DNA of 64,000 nucleotides from Chloroflexus sp. Y-396-1 (GCF_000516515.1 NZ_KI911784.1:310001-374000), one strand, 5' to 3'. Positions 19,763 to 28,199 are shown, numbered from the stretch's first letter. Program-made: numbers and translations. Notes: generated by a model not told the origin, from the letters alone.

Positions 19763-20210
19763 ATGACAACCACTATTCTCGTTCTCCACGGCCCCAACCT
19801 CAACATGTTGGGCCGCCGTGAACCGCATATCTACGGAACGACGACACTCGCCGACATTAATACTGCTCTCCAACGGCGTTGCGAGGAAGCAGGTGTCAAC
19901 ATCATCTGTATTCAGTCAAACCATGAAGGTGAACTGGTAGATGCCGTGCAAACACACGGCTGGGAAGCAGCAGGTATCATCATCAATCCAGGTGCGCTCA
20001 CCCACTATGGCCTCTCGCTCCGTGATGCGTTGGCGATGGTATCTGCACCGATTATCGAAGTACATCTATCAAACGTCTACCAGCGTGAGGCGTTTCGTCA
20101 CACCTCTGTGATCGCCCCCCATTGCCCGCGGCCAGATTACCGGCCTAGGCTGGCGTGGGTATCTGCTAGCGTTAGAGTGGTTATTGGCCGAACGCACTTC
20201 CTCTGGTTAA
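19763..20210 (+). pseudogene. aroQ: Type II 3-dehydroquinate dehydratase, frameshifted
   Basis: The N-terminal ~117 residues are a clear type II dehydroquinase, which removes water from 3-dehydroquinate in the shikimate pathway. Visible motifs are LHGPNLNMLGRREPHIYG (with the catalytic Arg and Tyr), SNHEGELVD, INPGALTHYG and EVHLSNVYQREAFRHTSV (with the active-site His). After SVIAP the frame changes at a run of six C (20115-20120). As written, translation continues in another frame to 20281 with a non-family, Arg/Pro-rich tail. With five C it reads IARGQITGLGWRGYLLALEW and stops at 20210, giving a 148-residue protein, the normal family length. So one extra base breaks the gene. This is either a sequencing error, a true recent mutation or, less likely, programmed slippage. 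The ATG at 19763 is preferred over the TTG at 19742. Confidence 0.85.
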
Positions 20211-20283
20211 CGGCGCCCGCCAGCACACCGGTCGAGCGGGAGCCAAAGGACAGCGGTGGAGTTCTTTACAAAGAAAGATGAAA

Positions 20284-20304
20284 GGGCGCGGTGGTACCGC
20301 GCCC
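20284..20304 (-). terminator. Intrinsic terminator for the amidohydrolase operon
   Basis: GGGCGCGGT and ACCGCGCCC form a perfect nine-base stem with a three-base loop. Read on the minus strand it is followed by TTTCATCTTTCTTTG, a U-rich tract. It lies 128 bases past the amidohydrolase stop. It may also stop aroQ transcripts from the other side. Confidence 0.6.
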
Positions 20305-20431
20305 TGACACGACGTGCTCTGCGATCTAACCGCTCACCACAGGATGCCGGACAGAAGTTGTCCTACTCAAGTCAGAGAACTTCTACCAGACATGCTCGCG
20401 TACCGTTCAGCGCAGCCACTCCTTTCTCGTA

Positions 20432-21436
20432 TCAAGCTGCGATACCAAGACTCCGCTTCTTCTCTTCCACATCAATGCCGTGCAAGCGGGCAAGGTTCAG
20501 ACCGAGGATCTTCTTCTTCGCCTCCTTCGTTAATTGACCACAGCCGTACCCTTGTACAATATCTTCTGGCAGCTCAAACTCCCAGAATGCCTTCAGCGCA
20601 CCGCGCGGATGCCAGATTGGCGTCTCACCACCGTAAATAATCTTATCCTCGCCACACCAGAAGAGCAACTTCGCCATCGTCTCAGCAAAGACTCGTGGTG
20701 AACGCACTACAAAATTGACCGTAGCCGCGATTGAGGCATAGAGGTTAGGATAGCGTACCAGTTGCCAGCAGATTTCATCGATAAAGGGTAGACCGACGTG
20801 AAAGATGATGAAATTGATCTCGGGGAAATTGGCTGCCGCACCGTCCATATCCCACGCCTGGGTATGCTCAACCGGCTGCGGGCCAAGTGGCACCCCCTTA
20901 TGCACGCCGATAATATTCACACCCAGTTCAAGTGCCTTCTCGAAAATGGGAAACGCAACCCGCGGATCATCCATTCGCCATGGGAATGGTTGGCCATAAT
21001 CGTAGCGCACATTGTAAAGTTTGAAACCCCGCGCACCATACTCCTTTACTTGGATTTCCATCAAATCGAGCGCCTTTTTACCCTCTAGTGGGTTCACCGA
21101 CCCCCAAAAGATAGTCCGCTCAGGATAGCGGCGAGCCATCTCAGCACAGCGCTCCCAGCTCGACAGCCCATCCTTGAACAGATCGGTTAACGGCAATGGT
21201 TGCGCCACAATCATATCGGTGGGGCTTTCGTCGAAGACCATGCGGGCGATCTCATCGACGTGCCACTCGCGCATGTACTCCTCGCGGCTTAACGTCTTTT
21301 CACCGGGTGCATTGAGAACCTGGTGAAACGCATACAAATGTTCGATAAACATCTCTCCCGGCTTCCCGAACGCATTCGATTTGTCGAAATTGAACACATG
21401 ACATACGCCGTCGAAGACAAACACATCGTCAATCAT
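20432..21436 (-). CDS. Amidohydrolase family protein (COG2159-like)
   Basis: A 334-residue predicted TIM-barrel amidohydrolase. In order it has VFDGVCHVFNF near the N-terminus (first metal-ligand region), RGFKLYNVRYDYG, IIGVHKGVP (His), INFIIFHVGLPFID (His) and IIYGGETPIWHPRG, in the place of the usual GSD-P strand-8 motif. Members hydrolyse or decarboxylate small organic substrates; the substrate here is unknown. The ATG start overlaps the stop of the upstream DUF59 gene by four bases (ATGA), so the two are translated as a coupled pair. The N-terminal HxH of many amidohydrolases is reduced to a single His here, so metal binding may be atypical. Confidence 0.7.
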   Translation of the reverse strand: MIDDVFVFDGVCHVFNFDKSNAFGKPGEMFIEHLYAFHQVLNAPGEKTLSREEYMREWHVDEIARMVFDESPTDMIVAQPLPLTDLFKDGLSSWERCAEMARRYPERTIFWGSVNPLEGKKALDLMEIQVKEYGARGFKLYNVRYDYGQPFPWRMDDPRVAFPIFEKALELGVNIIGVHKGVPLGPQPVEHTQAWDMDGAAANFPEINFIIFHVGLPFIDEICWQLVRYPNLYASIAATVNFVVRSPRVFAETMAKLLFWCGEDKIIYGGETPIWHPRGALKAFWEFELPEDIVQGYGCGQLTKEAKKKILGLNLARLHGIDVEEKKRSLGIAA

Positions 21437-21825
21437 TGCGCTCCCTCCTTCTGAGTCGCACGTAATCGTGCCTCACGCAGTGGCAGCAACTGCTCAAGAG
21501 GTAATCGTAACCGTTCACGTGCCAATGCCGACATTCGTTCTGGCGACCACGGCGTATCCCAGGTAATATTGACTTGCACCTGCTCAATACCGGGTAACGC
21601 TTTCACCTCCTCTTCCATCATTTGCAGCAAATGTACGGCAAACGGACACCAGCCCGTCGTGAGAATCATGTCAATCACTACCTGGCTGCCCTCCACCTCC
21701 ACCCGTTCAATCAGTCCCATATCAACGACGCTCACTTGCCGCTCCTTACAGCAAGGGTCGTAGCACCGCCGGAGCACGGCCATAACGTCATCTTGACTGA
21801 TGCTGACCTTCGTTGTCATATTCAT
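21433..21825 (-). CDS. DUF59/MIP18-family protein (PaaD/SufT-like)
   Basis: A 130-residue protein of the MIP18/DUF59 family, which acts in iron-sulfur cluster targeting or, in PaaD-like members, in oxygenase assembly. Visible features are DDVMAVLRRCYDPCCKERQV at the N-terminus (family proteins have DPE or DP here), VDMGLIERVEVEG, the conserved ILTTGWCPFAVHL with its Cys, and VNITWDTPWSPERMS. The start at 21825 is chosen because a strong AGGAGG lies five bases upstream; longer in-frame starts at 21855 and 21840 lack such a site. It is the first gene of a two-gene operon with the amidohydrolase, suggesting that enzyme or a partner depends on a metal cofactor. The N-terminal Cys-rich DPCCKER is unusual and could bind metal. 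Confidence 0.75.
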   Translation of the reverse strand: MNMTTKVSISQDDVMAVLRRCYDPCCKERQVSVVDMGLIERVEVEGSQVVIDMILTTGWCPFAVHLLQMMEEEVKALPGIEQVQVNITWDTPWSPERMSALARERLRLPLEQLLPLREARLRATQKEGAQ

Positions 21826-22129
21826 TGACACCTCCTGCATGTGGCGGAATAACAAAAAGCTCTCGCGTAGCTGTGGCGAGAGATGAGGGTGTCATACGCT
21901 ACGCTGCGCGGATGAGAGGGTAGAAAGGAAATATCTAAGAAGAATATATCACATACACACAAGGAATTTCAAGTCAATTGCAAGATAACGGTGCAGAGAA
22001 TCGCTGAACGCTTTCAGGTACTCTATTAGACGACGCATACCTTGCTTCTACGAAGGTCTAAAAGTAGGTCATCGGATAGATGATTTCCTAATCTGCTGAG
22101 GCAAGTACATCGGTATTCCACAAACTCCC

Positions 22130-22160
22130 TAGACTGCTGAGGCCAGGCTTCAGCAGTCTA
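22130..22160. repeat. Perfect inverted repeat, 11-bp arms
   Basis: TAGACTGCTGA (22130-22140) is perfectly complementary to TCAGCAGTCTA (22150-22160), with a nine-base loop. It lies between two minus-strand genes and could be a terminator or mRNA-end hairpin for the PQQ-repeat gene, but no U tract follows. The related ATCTGCTGAGGC occurs just upstream at 22091. The rest of 21826-22256 shows nothing recognisable. Confidence 0.6.
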
Positions 22161-22256
22161 TAGAATCAGGTCATAGACTCCGGTTCGCAATGGACGTTCC
22201 ACTAGGTAGGTGACTCGGACTGGCGCTGATATAAGTAAGTGGCTTCCCTTCTGAGC

Positions 22257-22390
22257 GTGCTCCGCACGGTGCGGCTGTGTCGCACACAGCATGCACCCCC
22301 TCACTTCCCGCTGCTCCCCTTCCTCTCCCGCCAGGGGAGCAGAGCATCATCGGAAAGGGGATGTTTTTCAGACACACTCTAAGGAGAAGA
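22257..22390. repeat. GC-rich intergenic repeat module
   Basis: It contains GTGCTCCGCACGGTGCGG and then CTCCCCTTCCTCTCCCGCCA followed by GGGGAGCAGAG. These are the same building blocks seen near 7290, 28240 and 38300. No gene is apparent. Confidence 0.55.
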
Positions 22391-22412
22391 GCTTTTCTTT
22401 ATTTTCTCTCTT

Positions 22413-24560
22413 TCATCTCCTATCTCCTCCTAATCTCTGCAACTCCTGCATTGGTAAACGATCCAACACCTCAATCTGAGCTGGCGTTGTAGCAATGATG
22501 ACCGGATCGCCCTGATACCACGTGATGACCCCGCTCACCCGAACCTCCTGCCCAACCTGATAATGCACTTCAGGTCGTCCGCCAAAATGCTCCCAGTCTA
22601 CTTTCCGAATGAGAACTTTGAAACTCCCCTGGTGCGGGTTGCTGAAGCCCAGGAATACTTGCTTACCGTTGTTGAACACGTAGCGTAGGGTTCCGGTCAC
22701 GAACACCATCCGCCCATCCCAGGCCCGAGCTGCTGTATGTGAGATAGTTACTACCGGTCGCGTATCAGGCAGCGATTGCGATACTGCAACTGGCCGTGCA
22801 TAAGAGACTGCACTTGCTTGTGGATTACCACTCGTCAACGCCACCACTGCACCATCAGCGCTAACAAAGTATACATTGTCATTGCTGACCGTCCATGTTG
22901 CATATTCGCGCCAGTACCGATCGTATACATTCCCCTGCTTATAGTAAATGTAAAACCCAAAGTCGTAGAAGCGCGTGTTTTCCAGCCCGCCTGGACAGTA
23001 GTGTGATAAGCTGAATGAGCACGTTCTCGCGTTGTCTTGTGACATAACAATCGTTGCCAGGCGCTGGGTCGTAATCTTGTTGTTGAAACTACCGCGCGTC
23101 GCCGATCTGTCCAAAATGCGCATTGCAAAACCGGCTTCCCAGTGAGCGCCAAATAGGTAGTCACCTGCCATCGACACATTTGGCTGTTCGTCGGTAATGA
23201 TGTACGGATTAGTACTGCCTGGCGGATGGTCGTAAGCGATAAAGCGCACATCGCCACCCTGCAGCCCAGGCACCGTTTCGCTATCAAGCATCATCTCGCC
23301 GAAGTGCGAATCCCAGCGTGGGTCGTAGGCATGCTTGGCACGAATAATGGTATAGACCACCTCACGTCCATTCGCGAGTCGTTTAACAACCGGCTGCGGA
23401 CCCATCGGCATATAGTCACCGTCCCCATAGCCACCGTGTCCTACGTTAGCAATAAATGGCTTACTCCCGTCGTCGAGATCGAGCACAAATAGTGCCTGTT
23501 CGCCGGGATTCTGGGTTAGAAACTGGCGCATCCCACTGTTGGTCTGTGGCCAGTCACGCCACAAGGTACCCCACTCCAGGCGCACTTTGACTAGCACATA
23601 CCCGACGCCGTCGGCAATCACCGGCCAGCCATAACGAAACTCGGTTGGGTCAGTAAAGGTACGACTGGAGTGTACCGGACGCACCCGCCACTTTCGCGTG
23701 CCATTGGCGTTGTTGATTGCATGTACGTATAGGTCTGGCTCGGTGGCCACCACCACCACATTACGCGAAAGAGAATAGGAGGGTGGTGTGGCAACAGTTA
23801 CGTCAGTGTTGTATCGCCAGATTTGCTGCATCGTTTGTTTATTCACAGCGTAGACAGAGTTCCCCATCGCGAAAATCACGCGGTCGCTAAGGACGGCAGG
23901 CGGCAGCGGCAGATCACTGCGCTGTCCGGTATTGAACTGCGCAAGGATACTGCCATCCTGAGCGCGTAATTTGTAAAGAGTTCCATTGGCAGAAACAACA
24001 AATACTGCCGCAGTATCGCGGTCGTATGCGACGGTTGATCGAATATCGCCAATCCTATTACGCTGCCAGATCTGCTGACCATTAGCCTCACTCAAGGCAA
24101 AGACACCGTCCACGCCAGCAGCAATGTACACCCTGCCTCCCCCGGTAACCGGCTGAACATTACGCGGTAGGGAGCCATTAGCAGTAACCTTGGCAATCCC
24201 ACCACTGGCATTCGGGCCGTTCCATGACCAGCGCCAGCGCCAGGGATAGGGAACAGTTTGCGGTGTGTAACCGGTACGCTGAGCATTATGCGCATGCTGA
24301 CTCCACTCCTCGGATTGGCCACTGCCGGGAAAATCCCGAAATACCAGCGGCAAATATACTGAGACAGTATTTCTCAGGATCGGTACGGAGGTAGACGTCG
24401 CAGATTCAGGCCACACAGTTTGTTGAGTTACACTCGAAGGCTGCACCGGATTCTTGCGCTCGAACGACCTACCCTGCATCGTACCTGCGAGAGGTAAGAG
24501 CATACCAAGAACTGTTAAGACTACTACGACCTGCAACCATCGAAAAATGTTGCGCCTCAT
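22413..24560 (-). CDS. Secreted PQQ-like beta-propeller protein with C-terminal OB-like domain
   Basis: A protein of about 715 residues. The signal peptide (WLQVVVVLTVLGMLLPLAG) is followed by a Ser/Thr-rich linker containing SVYLPLVFRDF, then a PQQ-type propeller. Blade motifs include VYIAAGVDGVFALSEANGQQ, TLYKLRAQDGSILAQF and SVYAVNKQTMQQIWRY. A long insert follows, then a last blade and a C-terminal segment around VQEVRVSG-type sequence (GQEVRVSGVITWYQGDPVII), resembling an OB-fold. It is likely extracellular or sheath-associated; no catalytic motif was recognised. The ATG at 24560 has GGAG seven bases upstream; a GTG at 24578 is less likely. The LPLV stretch resembles the C-terminal tails of the giant surface proteins but sits near the N-terminus here. 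Confidence 0.7.
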   Translation of the reverse strand: MRRNIFRWLQVVVVLTVLGMLLPLAGTMQGRSFERKNPVQPSSVTQQTVWPESATSTSVPILRNTVSVYLPLVFRDFPGSGQSEEWSQHAHNAQRTGYTPQTVPYPWRWRWSWNGPNASGGIAKVTANGSLPRNVQPVTGGGRVYIAAGVDGVFALSEANGQQIWQRNRIGDIRSTVAYDRDTAAVFVVSANGTLYKLRAQDGSILAQFNTGQRSDLPLPPAVLSDRVIFAMGNSVYAVNKQTMQQIWRYNTDVTVATPPSYSLSRNVVVVATEPDLYVHAINNANGTRKWRVRPVHSSRTFTDPTEFRYGWPVIADGVGYVLVKVRLEWGTLWRDWPQTNSGMRQFLTQNPGEQALFVLDLDDGSKPFIANVGHGGYGDGDYMPMGPQPVVKRLANGREVVYTIIRAKHAYDPRWDSHFGEMMLDSETVPGLQGGDVRFIAYDHPPGSTNPYIITDEQPNVSMAGDYLFGAHWEAGFAMRILDRSATRGSFNNKITTQRLATIVMSQDNARTCSFSLSHYCPGGLENTRFYDFGFYIYYKQGNVYDRYWREYATWTVSNDNVYFVSADGAVVALTSGNPQASAVSYARPVAVSQSLPDTRPVVTISHTAARAWDGRMVFVTGTLRYVFNNGKQVFLGFSNPHQGSFKVLIRKVDWEHFGGRPEVHYQVGQEVRVSGVITWYQGDPVIIATTPAQIEVLDRLPMQELQRLGGDRR

Positions 24561-24845
24561 AATAATCTCCGTGATCATTCAGGCAAAACGCCCGATAATG
24601 GTGATATGCAGACAACAATCAGACATGTCTGAGCATAGCCTGGTTTAACGAAAGGATAGGACGCTAACTGCAAATGCAAGAATGGAAGCAAAGGTAGATC
24701 ACAAACTCGCCGAAATGCAACACTGGCTAAACCTATGTGTATGATGATTGATCTTGGGAAACAATGCAATACATTAGCTATTGGACATATTCCCCCAAAA
24801 TGTGGTAGGATACAGCAGGCTCAGCAAACAGCAAGGAAACAGCGT

Positions 24846-25355
24846 ATGAGTCATCAGGAACATCGCCGCCTTGCCGCAACTCAGACCACAGCAATCCCTT
24901 GTGCGGTACTGACCATCAGCGATAGTCGTAGCGAAGCCACCGACGAAAGCGGCCAATACATTCGCACAGCGTTGACGCAAGCCGGCCACAATGTGGTACA
25001 ATATGCCGTGGTGCGAGATGAGCCGGCCCAAATCGTCGAAATGGTACGACGGTTCGCTGCTGAAGGGTGTAAAGTCATTATTACAAATGGCGGTACTGGT
25101 ATTTCCCGCCGGGATAGTACCTTTGAAGCGATTGATGCCTTGCTTGAAAAGCGCTTACCCGGTTTCGGTGAAATCTTCCGCATGCTTTCATTCGCCGAGA
25201 TCGGGCCGGCAGCAATGCTGTCGCGGGCAACAGCCGGTATCATAGGGGGAACGTTGATTTTTTGCCTACCCGGCTCGCCAAACGCTGTGCGGCTTGGAAT
25301 CGACCGCCTCATCTTGCCCGAACTGGCGCATCTGGTCTGGGAAACTGTGCGCTAA
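24846..25355 (+). CDS. MoaB/Mog-family molybdenum cofactor protein
   Basis: A 169-residue protein of the MogA/MoaB family, which adenylylates molybdopterin ahead of molybdate insertion. Motifs seen are VLTISDSRSEATDESGQYI at the N-terminus, IITNGGTGISRRDSTFEAI (family consensus TGGTG-xx-RD-xT-E), FGEIFRMLSFAEIGPAAMLS and LIFCLPGSPNAVRL. The protein is complete for the family. The ATG at 24846 has AAGGA eight bases upstream; an open frame extends to 24735 but lacks protein-like sequence. It is divergent from the PQQ-repeat gene. It cannot be told apart as MoaB versus MogA from sequence alone, and no other moco genes are nearby. Confidence 0.85.
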   Translation: MSHQEHRRLAATQTTAIPCAVLTISDSRSEATDESGQYIRTALTQAGHNVVQYAVVRDEPAQIVEMVRRFAAEGCKVIITNGGTGISRRDSTFEAIDALLEKRLPGFGEIFRMLSFAEIGPAAMLSRATAGIIGGTLIFCLPGSPNAVRLGIDRLILPELAHLVWETVR

Positions 25356-25366
25356 TTGCGATTTTC

Positions 25367-25375
25367 TGTTATAGT
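25367..25375 (+). promoter_or_regulatory. Extended -10 promoter TGTTATAGT ahead of the V4R gene
   Basis: TG-T-TATAGT starts 12 bases after the MoaB/Mog stop and ends 60 bases before the V4R start. It suggests separate transcription of the V4R-yidD pair. Confidence 0.45.
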
Positions 25376-25434
25376 ATGTGTGTTGTCGTAAAGAGTTGTT
25401 CTCTTCGTAGCTGTGAGAAGGAGCCAGAGAACCC

Positions 25435-26073
25435 ATGACGTCAGTAGAAGCCTTCCGCGGCCTGTACTATCCTAATAAGATCGGCCGACTCTGCTTCCTG
25501 TCGCTGGAGGAAGTCATGGGTCAGAACGGCGTGAAGGCCTTGCTCCGGCTTGCCGATCTGCAACAGTACATCGATGCCTATCCGCCGAATGACCTCAAGC
25601 GTGAGTTCCCCTTCGAGGCCATCTCGAAATATTCAGTGGCTCTCGGTACGATGTACGGACCGCGCGGAGCACGCGGTCTTGAGTTGCGAGCCGGACGAGT
25701 GGCTTTCTCGCTTGGTCTGAAGGAGTTCGGGCCGTTGCTTGGCATGGCTGACCTGGCATTAAAATTAATGCCGATCACCATGAAACTCAAGATCGTACTG
25801 AACGCCACTGCCCAGACGTTTGATCGTTTCTCCGACCAGTCGAGCCACGTTGAAGAAGAGCGCGGGCGCTTTGTGTACCATATCACCCGTTGCTCGAACT
25901 GTATTACCCGCCCAGAACCCGGCCCCGTCTTCTATATTGCCCGCGGCATCCTCGAAGAGGCGACCGCATGGGTCAGTGGTGGTCGGCGCTTTGCGGTTGA
26001 ACAGTTGTCGTGCATCGGTCAGGGAAACTGCTCGTCATGCGCTTTCGCTATCGGGAAGGATCCACTGGAGTAG
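25435..26073 (+). CDS. V4R-domain protein (BchJ-like family)
   Basis: A 212-residue protein whose C-terminal ~70 residues form a V4R (4-vinyl reductase) domain. A Cys pair in RCSNCITR is followed by a hydrophobic stretch with Glu (GILEEATAW), then [18 protein letters not shown] with three more Cys. The V4R fold binds small hydrophobic ligands and often a metal through such Cys residues. In phototrophs the family includes BchJ, linked to bacteriochlorophyll synthesis, while other members act in signalling. The N-terminal half ([20 protein letters not shown]) is also family-typical. In a phototroph a pigment-related role is plausible but not shown, since the neighbours are MoaB/Mog and yidD. 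The yidD gene starts four bases downstream. Confidence 0.75.
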   Translation: MTSVEAFRGLYYPNKIGRLCFLSLEEVMGQNGVKALLRLADLQQYIDAYPPNDLKREFPFEAISKYSVALGTMYGPRGARGLELRAGRVAFSLGLKEFGPLLGMADLALKLMPITMKLKIVLNATAQTFDRFSDQSSHVEEERGRFVYHITRCSNCITRPEPGPVFYIARGILEEATAWVSGGRRFAVEQLSCIGQGNCSSCAFAIGKDPLE

Positions 26074-26077
26074 AGCT

Positions 26078-26290
26078 ATGCTACGCTGGCTACTCCTAAA
26101 GTTGATTCGCTTCTACCAGGTCGCTATCTCGCCTTGGACGCCGCCGAGCTGTATTTATACTCCAACCTGCTCGCACTATGGCTATGAAGCGATCAAGAAG
26201 TATGGGGCGCTGCGTGGTGGCTGGATGACGCTGAAGCGGATCGCACGCTGTCATCCCTTTGCCCGTGGTGGCTATGATCCGGTACCGTAG
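26078..26290 (+). CDS. yidD: Membrane protein insertion efficiency factor YidD
   Basis: A 70-residue protein that fits YidD along its whole length: a short amphipathic N-terminus ([19 protein letters not shown]), [20 protein letters not shown] with the conserved Cys pair, [15 protein letters not shown] and the final GGYDPVP. YidD assists YidC in inserting membrane proteins. The start has GGAG seven bases upstream inside the V4R stop region, so the gene is cotranscribed. In many bacteria yidD lies between rnpA and yidC; here it has moved to a V4R partner. Confidence 0.92.
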   Translation: MLRWLLLKLIRFYQVAISPWTPPSCIYTPTCSHYGYEAIKKYGALRGGWMTLKRIARCHPFARGGYDPVP

Positions 26291-26291
26291 T

Positions 26292-26315
26292 AGGGACGCA
26301 TCATTGTGCGTCCCT
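26292..26315 (+). terminator. Hairpin after yidD
   Basis: AGGGACGCA pairs perfectly with TGCGTCCCT across a six-base loop, immediately after the yidD stop. No U run follows, so it may be a weak terminator or an RNA-stabilising stem. Nothing else is visible in 26316-26680. Confidence 0.5.
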
Positions 26316-26680
26316 GTGCTGGTTGACGGCAAAACAATTCTCCGCTGGCATTGCACCACTCACTCTAGCTCGGGTTTGCATACGGTGGTGCCTCCACGCG
26401 GAGATTTGGTTGTAGCGTGATCTACCAGCATAGAACGGGCGGGGACATGCTCCTACCTGTGCACGAAGAGATTGCAGGTATTGCATGGTGAGCACATCAT
26501 TCGGGTTCAGCCCACATTCCTGCGGGTGTAGGAACATCTCTACACGCCGTTACAGATGGGAATCCTGCCCTTACTTTCCTGCGGCAAGCAGGCTCTCATT
26601 CCGAGCTTCCCATACTGACCGTGATGATTGTTGCCAGCCAGACCACCGGCAAGAATTTCACCCGTTTATAATCTGATTCG

Positions 26681-26709
26681 TGCAACTTTTATCACTGCGC
26701 TATCGTCTA
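26681..26709 (+). promoter_or_regulatory. ECF-type promoter candidate TGCAAC-17-CGTCTA
   Basis: TGCAAC (with the AAC core typical of ECF -35 boxes) and CGTCTA (CGTC core of ECF -10 boxes) are 17 bases apart and lie about 78 bases ahead of the ECF sigma gene, as expected for autoregulation. A housekeeping-type TATAAT also occurs at 26667-26672. Confidence 0.45.
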
Positions 26710-26786
26710 TATGATCAGCCAGTCTGCTGTGCGCCGATCGCAGCATAAGTGTGATGCCCGGAAAGGTATCGCGGGAGTAAGAAACA

Positions 26787-27461
26787 GTGGCTGAACCATC
26801 TCGTGAGACGATTGTGCGCGCCCAACAGGGTGATCAACAAGCACTCACCGAACTAATTATCAGTCAGCAGCATTACGTCTACAGCATTGCGATGAGCGTG
26901 CTCAAAAATGCCGATGATGCTGCTGATTTGACCCAGGAAGCATTTATCCGTCTTTTTCGTACCCTTCCACAGTACAACGGTGAGAGCCGCTTTACCACAT
27001 GGCTGTACCGACTGGTCATTAATTTGTGCCGTGATGAATTGCGCCGACGTGGACGCCAGGTTGCCATTGTGCCACCGGCAACTGACGATGAAGAACTCGA
27101 TGCTCTGCAAACCATCGCCGATAATGACCGACTGATTGACCCTGCACAGTCGCTCGACCTGAGTCAGTTACGGATCGAAGTACGACGGGCACTAGAACAA
27201 TTAGAACCGCACTACCGCCTTGTCTTGACCTTGTATTATTTTGAAGATTTGAAATACACGGACATTGCCGAAATCCTTGATCTTCCCCTCAATACGGTTA
27301 AGAGTCATATTCGGCGGGGGAAAGAACGGCTGGCTCAATTGCTGCATACAACCGAACCACCGGCAACTCGTGTTGTTGAGCAAGCGGTACGCAAAACTCC
27401 CGACGAGCAAATGCTCCAGATCACACCATTACGCCTGTTGCCGGGGTGGGGAAGGAGGTGA
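26787..27461 (+). CDS. ECF-subfamily RNA polymerase sigma factor
   Basis: A 224-residue sigma factor. Region 2 spans about residues 10-85, with DAADLTQEAFIRLFRTLPQY (core-binding 2.2) and FTTWLYRLVINLCRDELRRR (region 2.4, -10 recognition). Region 4 spans about 130-185, with YRLVLTLYYFEDLKYTDIAE and the helix-turn-helix LPLNTVKSHIRRGKERL. There is no region 1 or 3, so it is group 4 (ECF). About 40 residues follow region 4, longer than usual. It starts with GTG and has GGAG nine bases upstream. The downstream small membrane protein starts three bases after the stop and is a likely partner. An ECF-like promoter upstream suggests autoregulation. Confidence 0.9.
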   Translation: MAEPSRETIVRAQQGDQQALTELIISQQHYVYSIAMSVLKNADDAADLTQEAFIRLFRTLPQYNGESRFTTWLYRLVINLCRDELRRRGRQVAIVPPATDDEELDALQTIADNDRLIDPAQSLDLSQLRIEVRRALEQLEPHYRLVLTLYYFEDLKYTDIAEILDLPLNTVKSHIRRGKERLAQLLHTTEPPATRVVEQAVRKTPDEQMLQITPLRLLPGWGRR

Positions 27462-27464
27462 CAA

Positions 27465-27923
27465 ATGAGTACTCCACTATCTACACCACCACCAGAAGAA
27501 CTACTCGATGCAGCGTTGCGTCACGAGCTGCGCTGGGAAGCCCCACCCGAATTAACCAATCGTTTGCTGCAACTGGTGCCCGGTACAGTGCCGGTTGTCG
27601 TCGCCGAAAACCCACCGCTCCCGCGCTGGCGTTTCTATCTTGCCATTGCGCTGATCGCTGTGCTTACTCTGGCATCGATGCTCGGTGTTTCATACCTGTA
27701 TCAGCTTGTCTGGTTCCAGTTAGGAGCAGCTCAGTTCGTCGCGCAACTTGAAGTATTGCCGGCTCGTCTGATGCAGACCCTATACGAGACTATGCCATTC
27801 GCTCGTGAACTGACGAGCCTGATTGCCCTGATCCGCACGCAATTACACTGGTTGTTACTGGCGCTGGTGCTATGGATTATTCTCGATAACTGGCAGGCAG
27901 ATTTTCAGGTACGACGCAGCTAA
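27465..27923 (+). CDS. Small membrane protein, possible anti-sigma factor
   Basis: A 152-residue protein of no recognised family. A polar N-terminal region of about 55 residues (ELLDAALRHELRWEAPPELT) precedes a first membrane helix (FYLAIALIAVLTLASMLGV). An amphipathic segment follows, then a second hydrophobic helix (LHWLLLALVLWIILDNW). It starts three bases after the ECF sigma gene, with a strong AAGGAGGTGA overlapping the sigma stop codon. This arrangement is typical of membrane-bound anti-sigma factors that hold the sigma factor in their cytoplasmic N-terminus. The zinc-binding HxxxCxxC motif of ZAS anti-sigmas is absent. The anti-sigma role is inferred from position and topology only. 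Confidence 0.65.
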   Translation: MSTPLSTPPPEELLDAALRHELRWEAPPELTNRLLQLVPGTVPVVVAENPPLPRWRFYLAIALIAVLTLASMLGVSYLYQLVWFQLGAAQFVAQLEVLPARLMQTLYETMPFARELTSLIALIRTQLHWLLLALVLWIILDNWQADFQVRRS

Positions 27924-27940
27924 AGTCGTTACAACGTCAG

Positions 27941-27967
27941 GAGGGGCACAGCGCTGCTGTGCCCCTC
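27941..27967 (+). terminator. Strong hairpin after the sigma operon
   Basis: GAGGGGCACAGC pairs perfectly with GCTGTGCCCCTC across a three-base loop, 18 bases after the stop. No U tract follows. Confidence 0.6.
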
Positions 27968-28199
27968 TATATACCAGTAAGAAATTATCAACCGCACGTC
28001 GTAAGGGACAGTTGATCTCTCTCGAGATGGTGACTAGTATCAAGTTGGCGGCCACATAGCACTGCTGAACCCTTCTGGCACCGTTTTTTTGGAACGGAAG
28101 GGAGTTAGGAGAGGGTAAAGTGCCCAGATGTACCGCACCGCGATGCGCAACAGAACATCGTCAGAGACTAATTCAGGCCAAGGCCAATCCGATCACACC

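Noticed and set aside
20211-20281. Arg/Pro-rich C-terminal extension of aroQ as written.
   Set aside because: It lies in the wrong frame after the C run; the other frame gives the normal enzyme end.
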